Shown here piece by piece: positions 55,602 to 63,543 of a DNA stretch of 64,000 nt. Position numbers and translations under genes: made by a program. Positions within the stretch are counted from its first letter, which is position 1, and each line of letters opens with the position of its first letter. The notes beneath the pieces are model-generated. The model ran no database searches. It worked only from the letters and a program-made list of their open reading frames with translations, and was not told the origin of the DNA. This DNA comes from Cognatilysobacter claricitrinus (GTDB lineage Bacteria > Pseudomonadota > Gammaproteobacteria > Xanthomonadales > Xanthomonadaceae), in assembly GCF_045866565.1 (NCBI RefSeq), contig NZ_BAAFZV010000002.1, positions 744,001 through 808,000 of the forward strand, read 5' to 3'.

Positions 55602-57767
55602 ATGGATGATCGTGCGGGCCTGCCGAAGGAATCGCCGTGGTCGCGCGTGGTGCCGCGCGGAAGCCACCTGCTGGCGTTCGGGGTGCTGATCGCCTCGTTG
55701 TTGCTCGTATCGTGGACGTGGAGCAACGCCCGCGCGCGCGAGATGCGCGCGGCCCATGCCCAGTTCGAAGCCGATACCGACGAGATCGACGGCATCGTCC
55801 GCGAGCGTCTGGCCCAGTACGAACTGATCACGCGCGGCGGCGTCTCCCTGTTCGCATCCGTGGCGCGACCGACGCCGCGTCAGTGGCAGTCGTATGTCGA
55901 AGGCATGGGCATCGCCGACCGCTATCCGGCGATCCTCGGCCTGGGATTCGCCGGCTATGTTCCGAATTCGCGCCTGCCCGACCTGCAGCTCGAATGGCGC
56001 GATTCCGGCTACGGCCTGCTCAACATCCGCCCGCGCGGCGTTCGCGCGTACTACGGCCCGGTCCTCTATCTCGAACCGCGGCGTCCCGAGAATGTCGCCG
56101 CGATCGGTTACGACATGTACGGCGAACCCGTGCGACACGCGGCCATGGAGTCGGCGCTCGAGACGGGCCGCCCGCGCATCAGCGGCCCCGTGCAACTCGT
56201 GCAGGACGGCCCCGCGCGGCGCGCCAGCGTGCAGATCTACCTGCCGATCTATCGCGCAGGCGACCAGCCGATCACGCCGTCCGCGCGTCGCGAGGCGATG
56301 CAGGGCTGGATCTACGTGCCGTTCCACGTCAAGGAAATGGTCGAAACCGCGCTCGCCGGACGCCTATCGACCATGCACGTGCGCATCAGCGACGTCAGCG
56401 AACCGGTATCGGCACTGCTGTACGACGGCGGACGACGCGATGCCGATCCCGCATTCACCCGCTCGACGACCCTCGATGTCTACGGCCGTCGCTGGCGCCT
56501 CGATTTCGCATCGCCCCCGGTGACCGAAGCGGTTCCGGGCCTGCGCACCCTGCAGGGAACGCTCGCACTTGGGCTGATCGCCGCGCTGCTGCTTTACGGC
56601 GTCGCATTCACGCTCGCGCGCACCGGCACGCGAGCGCGCGAGATCGCCGGCCGCCTGACCGAGGAATTCCGTCGCAGCGAATTGCGCTTCCGCGCGGCCA
56701 TGCAGTACTCGGCGATCGGCAAGGCGCTGGTCGACAGCCGCGACTGCATCGTCGACGTGAACCCTGCATTTGCCGCGATGTTCGGACGGCGCGCCGATGC
56801 GCTCATCGGGTTGCCGTTCGAATCGCTGTTCGACCTGCGCGAGGGCGAATCACTGGCGCGCAACGACGGCGACGGCGTGTGGCGCGCGATGCGCCGCTTC
56901 CAGCGACCGGACGGCACCACGCGTCACGTGCACCTGACGTATTCGCCGATTCCCGGCAACATCGGTCAGGACGTCTCGGGCCTGCTGCAGATGGAGGACG
57001 TCACCGAACGCCTGCTCGCCGAGGCGCGCGTGCATGCACTCAACCGCACGCTTGAGGCGCGCGTCGCGCTGCGCACGCGCGAACTGATGCGCGCGAACCA
57101 GGAACTCGAGTCGTTCGCGTACAGCGTGTCGCACGACCTGCGCGCACCGCTGCGCGCGATCGACGGATTCAGCCGCATCCTTGCCGAACGCTACGCCGAC
57201 CGCCTGGACGACCCCGGTCGCGACTACCTGTCGCGCGTGCGGCGCGCGGCAACGCGCATGGGCGAGTTGATCGATTCCATGCTGCAGCTGGCGCGACTGT
57301 CGCGGAGCGCGCTCAAGGTCGAGATGGTGGACCTCAGCCGCGTCGCGACGGAGCTGGTTGAGGAACTGCATGTCTCGGAGCCAACGCGCCAGGTCGACGC
57401 GCGCATCCAGCCGGGTCTGGAGGTGGAAGGCGACGCCACGCTGCTGCGTAATCTCCTGCAGAACCTCATCGGCAATGCATGGAAGTTCACCCGTGACCGC
57501 GAGCCCGCGGTAATCGAATTCGGCATGGCGCCGAGCGGCGAATACTTCGTGCGCGACAACGGTGCGGGGTTCTCGCAGGACTACGTCGACAAACTGTTCC
57601 GCCCGTTCCAGCGCCTGCACACCGAGGAACACTTCGCCGGCCACGGCATCGGGCTGGCGACGGTGCGACGCATTGTCGAACGCCACGGCGGAACGATCCG
57701 CGCCGAGGGCGAGGTGGGCGAGGGCGCGACCTTCTACTTCACGCTGCCCGGCGCGACCGATCTTTAA
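55602..57767 (+). CDS. CHASE-PAS histidine kinase
   Basis: Membrane sensor kinase of 721 residues. Helix 1 (about 24-40, LLAFGVLIASLLLVSW) and helix 2 (about 318-336) enclose a periplasmic CHASE-type domain (with LGLGFAGYVP and the conserved IGYDMYGEPVRHAAMESALE, given here in part). A PAS domain follows (about 355-475), then a coiled coil, the phosphoacceptor His511 in SVSHDLRAPLRAIDGFSRIL and an ATPase domain (NLIGNAWKF, DNGAGFS, GHGIGLATVRRIVERHGG). There is no adjacent response regulator, so the partner is unknown; CHASE domains often sense small adenine-like or peptide ligands. It stands alone between ssrA and smpB. Confidence 0.9.
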   Translation: MDDRAGLPKESPWSRVVPRGSHLLAFGVLIASLLLVSWTWSNARAREMRAAHAQFEADTDEIDGIVRERLAQYELITRGGVSLFASVARPTPRQWQSYVEGMGIADRYPAILGLGFAGYVPNSRLPDLQLEWRDSGYGLLNIRPRGVRAYYGPVLYLEPRRPENVAAIGYDMYGEPVRHAAMESALETGRPRISGPVQLVQDGPARRASVQIYLPIYRAGDQPITPSARREAMQGWIYVPFHVKEMVETALAGRLSTMHVRISDVSEPVSALLYDGGRRDADPAFTRSTTLDVYGRRWRLDFASPPVTEAVPGLRTLQGTLALGLIAALLLYGVAFTLARTGTRAREIAGRLTEEFRRSELRFRAAMQYSAIGKALVDSRDCIVDVNPAFAAMFGRRADALIGLPFESLFDLREGESLARNDGDGVWRAMRRFQRPDGTTRHVHLTYSPIPGNIGQDVSGLLQMEDVTERLLAEARVHALNRTLEARVALRTRELMRANQELESFAYSVSHDLRAPLRAIDGFSRILAERYADRLDDPGRDYLSRVRRAATRMGELIDSMLQLARLSRSALKVEMVDLSRVATELVEELHVSEPTRQVDARIQPGLEVEGDATLLRNLLQNLIGNAWKFTRDREPAVIEFGMAPSGEYFVRDNGAGFSQDYVDKLFRPFQRLHTEEHFAGHGIGLATVRRIVERHGGTIRAEGEVGEGATFYFTLPGATDL

Positions 57768-58270
57768 GCGTTGCGGTTGTGCGCGCGCATGGCGCGCTGT
57801 TTCTCGCGCTGCCAGTCGCGTTCCTTGCTGACATCGCGCTTGTCGTGTTCCTTCTTGCCCTTCGCCAGCGCGACTTCGGCTTTCACGCGATTGCCCTTCC
57901 AGTACAGCGCCGTCGGCACCACCGTGTAACCGTCGCGCTGGATGCGGCCGATCAGCGCGTCGATCTCGTTGCGGTGCATGAGCAGCTTGCGCGTGCGGCG
58001 TTCTTCCGGCACGACATGTGTCGACGCCTGGATCAGCGGCGTGATCTGCGCGTTGAACAGGAATATCTCGCCGTTACGCACCACGGCGTACGCTTCGCCG
58101 ATGTTCGCGCGCCCGGCGCGGATCGCCTTGAGCTCCCAGCCCTGCAGCGACAGGCCGGCCTCGGTGCGCTGCTCGAGGTGGTATTCGTGGCGCGCGCGCT
58201 TGTTCAGCGCGATCGTGCCGCCGGCCTTTGACTTATCCTTGCCGGACTTTCCTTTCGAATTCTTGCTCAT
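57764..58270 (-). CDS. smpB: SsrA-binding protein
   Basis: RNA-binding partner of tmRNA in trans-translation, 168 residues. Conserved features: IALNKRARHEYHLEQRTEAGLSLQGWELKAIR in outline, NIGEAYAVVRNGEIFL, HVVPEERRTRKLLMHR and the basic C-terminal tail KKEHDKRDVSKERDWQREK that enters the mRNA channel. A 20-residue Lys/Ser-rich N-terminal stretch precedes the fold. ATG 58270 is the first of the conserved protein. It converges with the kinase gene (4-bp overlap) and lies 2.2 kb from ssrA. Confidence 0.96.
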   Translation of the reverse strand: MSKNSKGKSGKDKSKAGGTIALNKRARHEYHLEQRTEAGLSLQGWELKAIRAGRANIGEAYAVVRNGEIFLFNAQITPLIQASTHVVPEERRTRKLLMHRNEIDALIGRIQRDGYTVVPTALYWKGNRVKAEVALAKGKKEHDKRDVSKERDWQREKQRAMRAHNRNA

Positions 58271-58318
58271 CGCGCCATTGTCCCCGATCGCGGGGCGCGC
58301 CGGCGAGAAGGACCGCAG

Positions 58319-58750
58319 ATGCCCACCATTCGCCGCACGGCGCTCGTCGAGCACTCCGCCGCCCGCATGTTCGGGCTGGTCAATGACGTCCGGGCCTACC
58401 CGTCCCGGTTCGACTGGTGCGACGGCGCGACGGTGCTGGAGGAGTCGCCCGACCGCATGAAGGCGCGGCTGGACCTGCGCGTCGCCGCATTCCGTACCTG
58501 GTTCGTCACCGACAACACGCTGGTGCCGCCGCACCACATCGACCTGCAGCTCGTCGACGGCCCGTTCCGTCAGCTGAAAGGGCGCTGGGAGTTCCATGCG
58601 CTCGACGAATGCGCATGCCGCGTCACGCTCACGCTCGAGTTCGAGCCGGCGGTCAAGCTGCTCGCGGGTGCGTTCGCACTCGGTTTCCAGGGGCTCGCCG
58701 ATCGCATGGTCGACGACTTCGTTCGCGCGGCCGATCGCGGCGACGCATGA
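58319..58750 (+). CDS. ratA: RatA/COQ10-type START-domain protein
   Basis: Protein of 143 residues with the SRPBCC/START fold of the COQ10-RatA family. Typical sequence is ARMFGLVNDVRAYPSRFDWC, LVDGPFRQLKGRWEFHAL and LAGAFALGFQGLADRMVDDFVRAA in part. E. coli RatA was reported to block ribosome subunit joining, while family members also bind quinones; the latter role is likely general. The ORF overlaps rnfH by 4 bp, as in most gammaproteobacteria. Confidence 0.9.
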   Translation: MPTIRRTALVEHSAARMFGLVNDVRAYPSRFDWCDGATVLEESPDRMKARLDLRVAAFRTWFVTDNTLVPPHHIDLQLVDGPFRQLKGRWEFHALDECACRVTLTLEFEPAVKLLAGAFALGFQGLADRMVDDFVRAADRGDA

Positions 58751-58998
58751 TCCGTGTCGAGCTCATGCGCGCGTGGCCGCGTCGGCACGAGTCGTTGCTG
58801 CTTGAGCTGCCGGACGGCGCGACCGTCGCGGCCGCGATCGACGCCAGCGGATGGGATGCAGGCGATGTCGCGGTATTCGGGGAACGCGCGGAGATGACAC
58901 GCGTGCTCGTCGACGGCGACCGGATCGAAGTCTTGCGTCCGCTGATTGCGGACCCGAAGGACGCGCGCCGGCGCCGGGCGCAGCGGAACGCGTCCTGA
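58747..58998 (+). CDS. rnfH: RnfH-family ubiquitin-like protein
   Basis: Beta-grasp protein of 83 residues in the UPF0125/RnfH family. It has VELMRAWPRRHESLLLELPDGATV (in part), VAVFGERAEMT and DGDRIEVLRPLIADPKDARRRRA with the usual ending. It is translated with ratA through an ATGA overlap. Function is unknown; the rat toxin-antitoxin label given in E. coli (RatB) is not established. Confidence 0.9.
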   Translation: MIRVELMRAWPRRHESLLLELPDGATVAAAIDASGWDAGDVAVFGERAEMTRVLVDGDRIEVLRPLIADPKDARRRRAQRNAS

Positions 58999-59011
58999 GA
59001 AAGCGAGGCGG

Positions 59012-59413
59012 TCAGCCGCCCCGACGCTTCTTCTTGTCCTTGTCCTTCGCGAGGTTCGGACCGAACTGGTGCACGGTTTCGCGTGCGAGCTGCTCGTCCT
59101 GCTCGGGGAAGTAGTCGCCTTCCCAACGGGCGAGCTTGTCGCCTTCGAAGTACAGGGTGAAGTTCTTCTTCTCGGTGTGGCTGGTGCGGCCCGTGCGCTG
59201 CGTCGCGACGTAGTCCCAGCGATCCTGGTGGTACGGGTCGGCCACCGACGGCGTGCCGAGCAGGAGGATCACCTGCTGCTTGTCCATGCCCGCCTGGAGC
59301 TGGTCGACCGCCGTCTTTTCAAGCAGGTTTCCCTGGTAGATCGGCTGGTGATAGACGATGCCGCAGCCCGCGGTGAGAAGGGCGGCGACGAGGACAGGAA
59401 GCAGCTTTCGCAT
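59012..59413 (-). CDS. bamE: outer membrane assembly lipoprotein BamE
   Basis: Small lipoprotein (133 residues) of the BAM complex that helps insert beta-barrel proteins. The signal peptide ends in lipobox LLTAGC. Conserved parts are YQGNLLEKTAVDQLQAGMDKQQV (in part), LLGTPSVADPYHQDRWDYV and LYFEGDKLARWEGD. The tail is Lys-rich. It converges with rnfH (13 bp apart) and diverges from fur, an arrangement common in this group; the intergenic segment holds the promoters of both. Confidence 0.95.
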   Translation of the reverse strand: MRKLLPVLVAALLTAGCGIVYHQPIYQGNLLEKTAVDQLQAGMDKQQVILLLGTPSVADPYHQDRWDYVATQRTGRTSHTEKKNFTLYFEGDKLARWEGDYFPEQDEQLARETVHQFGPNLAKDKDKKKRRGG

Positions 59414-59577
59414 GGGTTAGAACACTCGACACGACGAGGGTCGTTGGACCGGCGGATGATACACTGCCGCCCGCCTGCCGCACCCCGCGCGGAACGCCGC
59501 GTCAGCTCCGGTTGAGCGTGCGGCCGGGCGATCTCCCGTCCCGTCGGGCTGCGCATCGCGGCCGTCCCGGAGCTTCG

Positions 59578-59985
59578 ATGGAATCGCAAGACCTGCGTAA
59601 TGTCGGCCTGAAGGTCACCCACCCGCGGCTCCGCATCCTCGACGTGCTCGAACGGGCGCAAACGCGCCACATGACGGCAGAGGACATCTACCGTCGCTTG
59701 CTCGAGGATGGCGAGGACATCGGCCTGGCGACCGTCTACCGCGTGCTCACCCAGTTCGAAGCGGCGGGTCTCGTACTCAAGCACCATTTCGAGTCCGGGC
59801 AGTCGGTGTACGAACTCGACCGCGGCGACCACCACGACCACATGGTCGACGTCGACACCGGCAAGATCATCGAATTCGAAAGCGCGGAGATCGAAGCGCT
59901 GCAGCAGCGCATCGCTGCCGAACACGGCTACGAGATCGAGGCGCACTCGCTGGTGCTGTACGTGCGTCGAAAGAAGAAGGCCTGA
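59578..59985 (+). CDS. fur: ferric uptake regulator
   Basis: Iron-sensing repressor of 135 residues. The winged helix (residues 1-85, TAEDIYRRLLEDGEDIGLATVYR in part) recognises Fur boxes; the dimerisation part carries HHDHMVDVDTGKIIEF and ends LVLYVRRKKKA. Unlike E. coli Fur it has no Cys pairs: CxxC is replaced by DVDTG and the C-terminus is Cys-free. This is usual for Pseudomonas and Xanthomonas Fur, so a structural zinc site by cysteines is not expected. ATG 59578 has GGAG upstream. No Fur box was seen near it. Confidence 0.95.
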   Translation: MESQDLRNVGLKVTHPRLRILDVLERAQTRHMTAEDIYRRLLEDGEDIGLATVYRVLTQFEAAGLVLKHHFESGQSVYELDRGDHHDHMVDVDTGKIIEFESAEIEALQQRIAAEHGYEIEAHSLVLYVRRKKKA

Positions 59986-59995
59986 TTCGCCCCTT

Positions 59996-60016
59996 GACGG
60001 CGCGGACCGCGCCGTC
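59996..60016. terminator. hairpin between convergent fur and recN
   Basis: Perfect 9-bp stem GACGGCGCG / CGCGCCGTC with GAC loop lies 10 bases after the fur stop and 8 before the recN stop. No T run on either strand; a shared weak terminator or mRNA end is plausible. Confidence 0.5.
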
Positions 60017-60024
60017 GCGGAACG

Positions 60025-61701
60025 TCAATCCACATCCTGCAGAAGGCGTTTCGCGGCAGCGCGCGCCTCGCGGGTGAGTTCGACGCCGCCGAGCATGCGT
60101 GCGAGTTCTTCCTGGCGCTGCGCGGGCGACAGCGCGACCACTTCGCTCTGCGTCACGCCGTCGCTCTTGGATTTCATAACGCGGTAGTGCGAATGGCCCT
60201 GCGCGGCGACCTGCGGGAGATGGGTGACGCATAGCACCTGGCGGCGGTCGCCGAGTGCGCGCAGCTTCTGGCCGACGATGTGCGCGACCGCGCCGCCGAT
60301 GCCGGTGTCGACTTCGTCGAAGATCATGGTCGGAACGGCATCGAGGCCGAGCGACGCGACTTCGATCGCGAGCGAGATGCGCGCGAGTTCGCCGCCGGAG
60401 GCGACCTTGCGCAGGGGGCGCGTCGGCTGTCCGGGATTCGCGCTGACCATGAACTCGACGCGCTCGGCGCCGTTCGGGTCCGGGCGATCGCCACCGGTCG
60501 TCTCGAATGCGACGTCGAATACGCCGCCGCCCATGCCGAGCTCGCCCATGAGTTTCGTGGTTTCGGACGAGAGCGAACGCGATGCCGTGGTGCGCGCCCC
60601 GGTGAGTTTCGTTGCCGCGGCGAGCCAGGCGTCGCGCGCGCGCACGATCTCGTCGTCGAGTGTCGTCAATCGTTCGCCGGCGCTGCGCAGCCCTTCGAGC
60701 TCCTCCTGGATCGCGTCCCGGCGCGCGGCCAGCTGCTCGGCCTGCACACGGTGCTTGCGTGCAAGTTCGTGCAGGCGGCCGAGGCGCTGCTCGAGGCGAT
60801 CGAACGTGCTCGGATCGACGTCGAGATCGCTGCGCACGCGATCGAGCGCGGCGATCGCTTCGTCGACCTGGATCGTCGCGAGGTCGAGCATGGCGTCGAC
60901 TTCGGTGAGGCGCGGTTCGTGTTCGCTGGCACGCGCGAGTTCGCCGCGTACCTGGCCGAGCACGCGCGAGATCGACGGGCCATCGTCGCCGCCGAGGCGC
61001 GAAAAGGCGTTGTCGCACGCGGCGATCAGCGCGGTGGCATGGCCGAAGCGGCGGTGGTCGGCCTGCATCTTTTCGAGGCTCTCGGGCTCGAGATCCTCGC
61101 GCTCGAGTTCGTCGAGCTGGTGCTGCAGCCATTCGACGCGGTCGGAGACGTCGCCCTGCGACGAAAGACGCTCGCGCTCGCGCAGGAGTTCGCTCCACGC
61201 CGCGGCCGCGGTCGCGACCTGCGCGAGTTCCGCGTCGTTGCGGCCGAATGCGTCCAGCAGCGCGAGCTGGCTGGTCCGGGAGAGCAGCGCCTGGTGTTCA
61301 TGCTGGCCGTGGATTTCGACCAGATAGCCGGCGAGCTCGGTGAGCTGCGCGATGGTGGCCGAACGCCCGTTGATCCACGCCTTGGAACCGCCATCGGCGC
61401 GGATGACGCGCCGGATGCGACAGATACCGGGTTCATCGTCGTCGTCGAGTTCGTTCTCGCGCAGCCAGTCGCGCGCGGCGATCGCGTCGGCGAGGTCGAA
61501 CGCGGCGAGGAGTTCGGCGCGATCGGCGCCATGGCGGACGACGCCGCTGTCGGCGCGCAGGCCTGACAGCAGCCCCAGCGCATCGACCAGCAGCGACTTG
61601 CCGGCGCCGGTTTCGCCGGAGATCACCGTGAGGCCGGGGCCGAACTCGAGCTCGGCTCCGGTGACGACGGCGAACTGCTTCAGCGAGAGTTGGGTCAGCA
61701 T
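60025..61701 (-). CDS. recN: DNA repair protein RecN
   Basis: SMC-like ATPase of double-strand break repair, 558 residues. Walker A is GETGAGKS at 29-36 after MLTQLSLKQFAVV; the Lhook-type NGRSATIAQL and EIHGQHEHQALL follow, a central coiled coil spans about 150-350, and the C-terminal ATPase half has VASGGELARISLAIE, MIFDEVDTGIGG and LCVTHLPQVAAQGHSHY. ATG 61701 begins the conserved sequence; the frame runs far upstream through hrcA, antisense, which is not real. It diverges from hrcA with 84 bp between. Confidence 0.96.
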   Translation of the reverse strand: MLTQLSLKQFAVVTGAELEFGPGLTVISGETGAGKSLLVDALGLLSGLRADSGVVRHGADRAELLAAFDLADAIAARDWLRENELDDDDEPGICRIRRVIRADGGSKAWINGRSATIAQLTELAGYLVEIHGQHEHQALLSRTSQLALLDAFGRNDAELAQVATAAAAWSELLRERERLSSQGDVSDRVEWLQHQLDELEREDLEPESLEKMQADHRRFGHATALIAACDNAFSRLGGDDGPSISRVLGQVRGELARASEHEPRLTEVDAMLDLATIQVDEAIAALDRVRSDLDVDPSTFDRLEQRLGRLHELARKHRVQAEQLAARRDAIQEELEGLRSAGERLTTLDDEIVRARDAWLAAATKLTGARTTASRSLSSETTKLMGELGMGGGVFDVAFETTGGDRPDPNGAERVEFMVSANPGQPTRPLRKVASGGELARISLAIEVASLGLDAVPTMIFDEVDTGIGGAVAHIVGQKLRALGDRRQVLCVTHLPQVAAQGHSHYRVMKSKSDGVTQSEVVALSPAQRQEELARMLGGVELTREARAAAKRLLQDVD

Positions 61702-61750
61702 GGCGCGAATTGTGCCCGGGCCGGCGTCGCACGCGAAGCGACGCAACCGC

Positions 61751-61779
61751 TTGCACGCCGACGGCCCGCAGCTTATAGG
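61751..61779 (+). promoter_or_regulatory. hrcA promoter giving a leaderless mRNA
   Basis: -35 TTGCAC (61751-61756), 17-base spacer, -10 TATAGG (61774-61779). The start codon of hrcA is at 61786, where transcription would be expected to begin (6 bases after the -10). Confidence 0.6.
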
Positions 61780-61785
61780 TCCGAC

Positions 61786-62841
61786 ATGAGCCGCCGCCCC
61801 CTCGACCCCAGCCAGGATCCCCGCGCACGCCAGCTGCTGCGCACGCTGATCGGGCGCTACATCCGCAGTGGCGAGCCGGTCGGGTCGCAGACGCTCGCGC
61901 GGCACGCCGGGCTCGACGTCAGCGCCGCGACCATCCGCAACATCCTTTCCGACCTGGAGGACGCGGGCCTGCTCAGCGCGCCACATACCTCGGCCGGGCG
62001 TATTCCCACCGCGCAGGGCTACCGGCTCTTCGTCGACTCGCTGCTGCAGCTGAGCCCGCTGCCCGATGGCGAAATGGCACGCCTGCGGGGCGAATTGCCC
62101 GCCGGCACGGGCACGCAGGCGCTGCTCGGCAGCGCGACCGAGCTGCTCTCGGCGATGACGCATTTCGTCGGCGTGGTGAGCGTGCCGGGTCGTGAGCAGT
62201 TCGCGTTCCGGCGCATCGAGTTCGTCGGTATCGACGAACAACGCGTGCTGGCGATCCTCGTGTTCTCCGACGGCGACGTGCAGAACCGAATCATCCAGTC
62301 GCGGCGTCCCTTCGAGCCAGGCGAGCTGGAACGCGTTGCGAACTACCTCAACCAGCACTTCGCCGGACGGCCGCTCGCCGACATCCGCGCGGTGCTGCTG
62401 CATGAGATGCGCACCGCGCAGGACGAACTGCACAGGCTGATGGGGCGGTCGATCGAGCTGGCCGAGCAGGTGCTGGCGCCCAGCGACGAGGACATGCTCG
62501 TCGCCGGGCAGACGCGGCTGATGGGCGTGCAGGAACTCGCGGATGTCGATCGCCTGCGCGAGCTGTTCGAGGCGTTCTCGCGCAAGCGGGAGATCCTGCA
62601 GCTGCTCGAACGCACGGCGCAGGCGCCAGGCGTGCGCATCTTCATCGGCGAGGAGACCGGGCTGGCGCCGCTGGACGGCGTGTCGCTGGTCACCGCGCCG
62701 TATGTGTCCGGTGGACGCGTGCTCGGCGTGCTGGGCGTGATCGGGCCCACCCGCATGGCCTACGACCGGGTGATCCCGGTGGTACAGGCGGCTGCCGACG
62801 TCCTCGGCGATGCATTGAGGACCGCCGATCGCGGTGGCTGA
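61786..62841 (+). CDS. hrcA: heat-inducible transcription repressor HrcA
   Basis: Repressor (351 residues) that binds CIRCE elements in front of chaperone operons and needs GroEL to stay active. N-terminal winged helix (RQLLRTLIGRYIRSGEPVGSQTL in part, with VSAATIRNILSDLEDAGLL), then GRIPTAQGYRLFVDSLL and the dimerisation part with FGRPLADIRAVLL-like HFAGRPLADIRAVL and IFIGEE. It precedes grpE and dnaK. No CIRCE element (TTAGCACTC-N9-GAGTGCTAA) is present in this window, so its targets are elsewhere, probably groESL. Confidence 0.95.
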   Translation: MSRRPLDPSQDPRARQLLRTLIGRYIRSGEPVGSQTLARHAGLDVSAATIRNILSDLEDAGLLSAPHTSAGRIPTAQGYRLFVDSLLQLSPLPDGEMARLRGELPAGTGTQALLGSATELLSAMTHFVGVVSVPGREQFAFRRIEFVGIDEQRVLAILVFSDGDVQNRIIQSRRPFEPGELERVANYLNQHFAGRPLADIRAVLLHEMRTAQDELHRLMGRSIELAEQVLAPSDEDMLVAGQTRLMGVQELADVDRLRELFEAFSRKREILQLLERTAQAPGVRIFIGEETGLAPLDGVSLVTAPYVSGGRVLGVLGVIGPTRMAYDRVIPVVQAAADVLGDALRTADRGG

Positions 62842-62843
62842 GC

Positions 62844-62871
62844 CTTGAATCGACGGTGGCCGGCCCCATAG
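62844..62871 (+). promoter_or_regulatory. sigma32 (RpoH) promoter before grpE
   Basis: CTTGAA (62844-62849), 14-base spacer, CCCCATAG (62864-62871) matches the RpoH consensus CTTGAA-N11/16-CCCCATNT in all but one position of the -10. It begins 2 bases after the hrcA stop and 42 bases before grpE starts. Confidence 0.8.
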
Positions 62872-62913
62872 CTCGCCCCGGCGCGCGAACCGCGCGAAGG
62901 AGACAGGCCTGCG

Positions 62914-63450
62914 ATGACCACCGAACAGACCGTGCCACCCGGCGCCGACCCGGCGCAGACGCCTGCGGGCGATGGCGCAATGAAGGATTGCTGCGCCGCG
63001 CTGCAGGCCCAGCTCGACGCGGCGAGCGCCGAACTGACCCAGATTCGCGAGGATTCGCTGCGCGAACGCGCCGACCTCGAGAACCAGCGTCGCCGCGTGG
63101 CGCGTGACGTCGATACCGCGCGCAAGTTCGCGAACGAGCGCCTTCTCGGCGACCTGCTGCCGGTCATCGACAGTCTGGAGGCGGGTCTGGCGCAGGCGGG
63201 CGCGGATGCCGGCGCGTTGCGCGAGGGCATGGAGCTGACGCTCAAGCAGCTGCTGAAGGTGGCGTCGGATAACGGTCTGGTCGCGGTGGACCCGAAGGGC
63301 CAGCCGTTCAACCCCGACCACCACCAGGCCATGAGCATGGTTCCGGCGGGCGACACCCCGGACAACCACGTCGTGCAGGTCTACCAGAAGGGCTGGCTGC
63401 TGAACGAGCGGCTGTTGCGGCCCGCGCTGGTGGTGATCGCGCACTCCTGA
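62914..63450 (+). CDS. grpE: GrpE nucleotide exchange factor
   Basis: Cofactor of DnaK, 178 residues, that releases ADP. The N-terminus (1-40) is disordered and Pro/Ala-rich, the long helix pair follows (LREREDLENQRRRVARDVDTARKFANE in part), and the beta-domain has FNPDHHQAMSMVPAGDTPDNHVV in part, VYQKGWLLNERLLRPA. AGGAGA stands 8 to 10 bases before ATG 62914. It is followed by dnaK 93 bp downstream with its own promoter-like site. Confidence 0.96.
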   Translation: MTTEQTVPPGADPAQTPAGDGAMKDCCAALQAQLDAASAELTQIREDSLRERADLENQRRRVARDVDTARKFANERLLGDLLPVIDSLEAGLAQAGADAGALREGMELTLKQLLKVASDNGLVAVDPKGQPFNPDHHQAMSMVPAGDTPDNHVVQVYQKGWLLNERLLRPALVVIAHS

Positions 63451-63463
63451 TCGCCCCGGGCGC

Positions 63464-63491
63464 CTTGAACCGGCGCCGGCGGTCCATAGAT
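63464..63491 (+). promoter_or_regulatory. candidate sigma32-like promoter before dnaK
   Basis: CTTGAA (63464-63469) is followed after 14 bases by CCATAGAT (63484-63491). It shares CTTGAA and CCATAG with the grpE promoter, but spacing to CCATAG is two bases different from grpE's alignment of the CCCCATAG core, so it is weaker. A sigma70 reading (TTGAAC, TAGATA) is also possible. Confidence 0.45.
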
Positions 63492-63543
63492 ACGGCTTAT
63501 CGGCGCGCAGCGCCCCCGACTTACGAATTGGCAGGAGCAACCC

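Noticed and set aside
58319..58998. ratA-rnfH as a toxin-antitoxin system
   Set aside because: The pair is conserved housekeeping in proteobacteria. RatA belongs to the COQ10 START family and RnfH is a beta-grasp protein; nothing here supports a toxin-antitoxin role.
59414..59577. Fur box in the bamE-fur intergenic segment
   Set aside because: No GATAATGATAATCATTATC-like sequence is present; GATGATAC at about 59455 is too short a match.
61702..63543. CIRCE element near hrcA, grpE or dnaK
   Set aside because: I looked for TTAGCACTC-N9-GAGTGCTAA in the intergenic segments and found no match.
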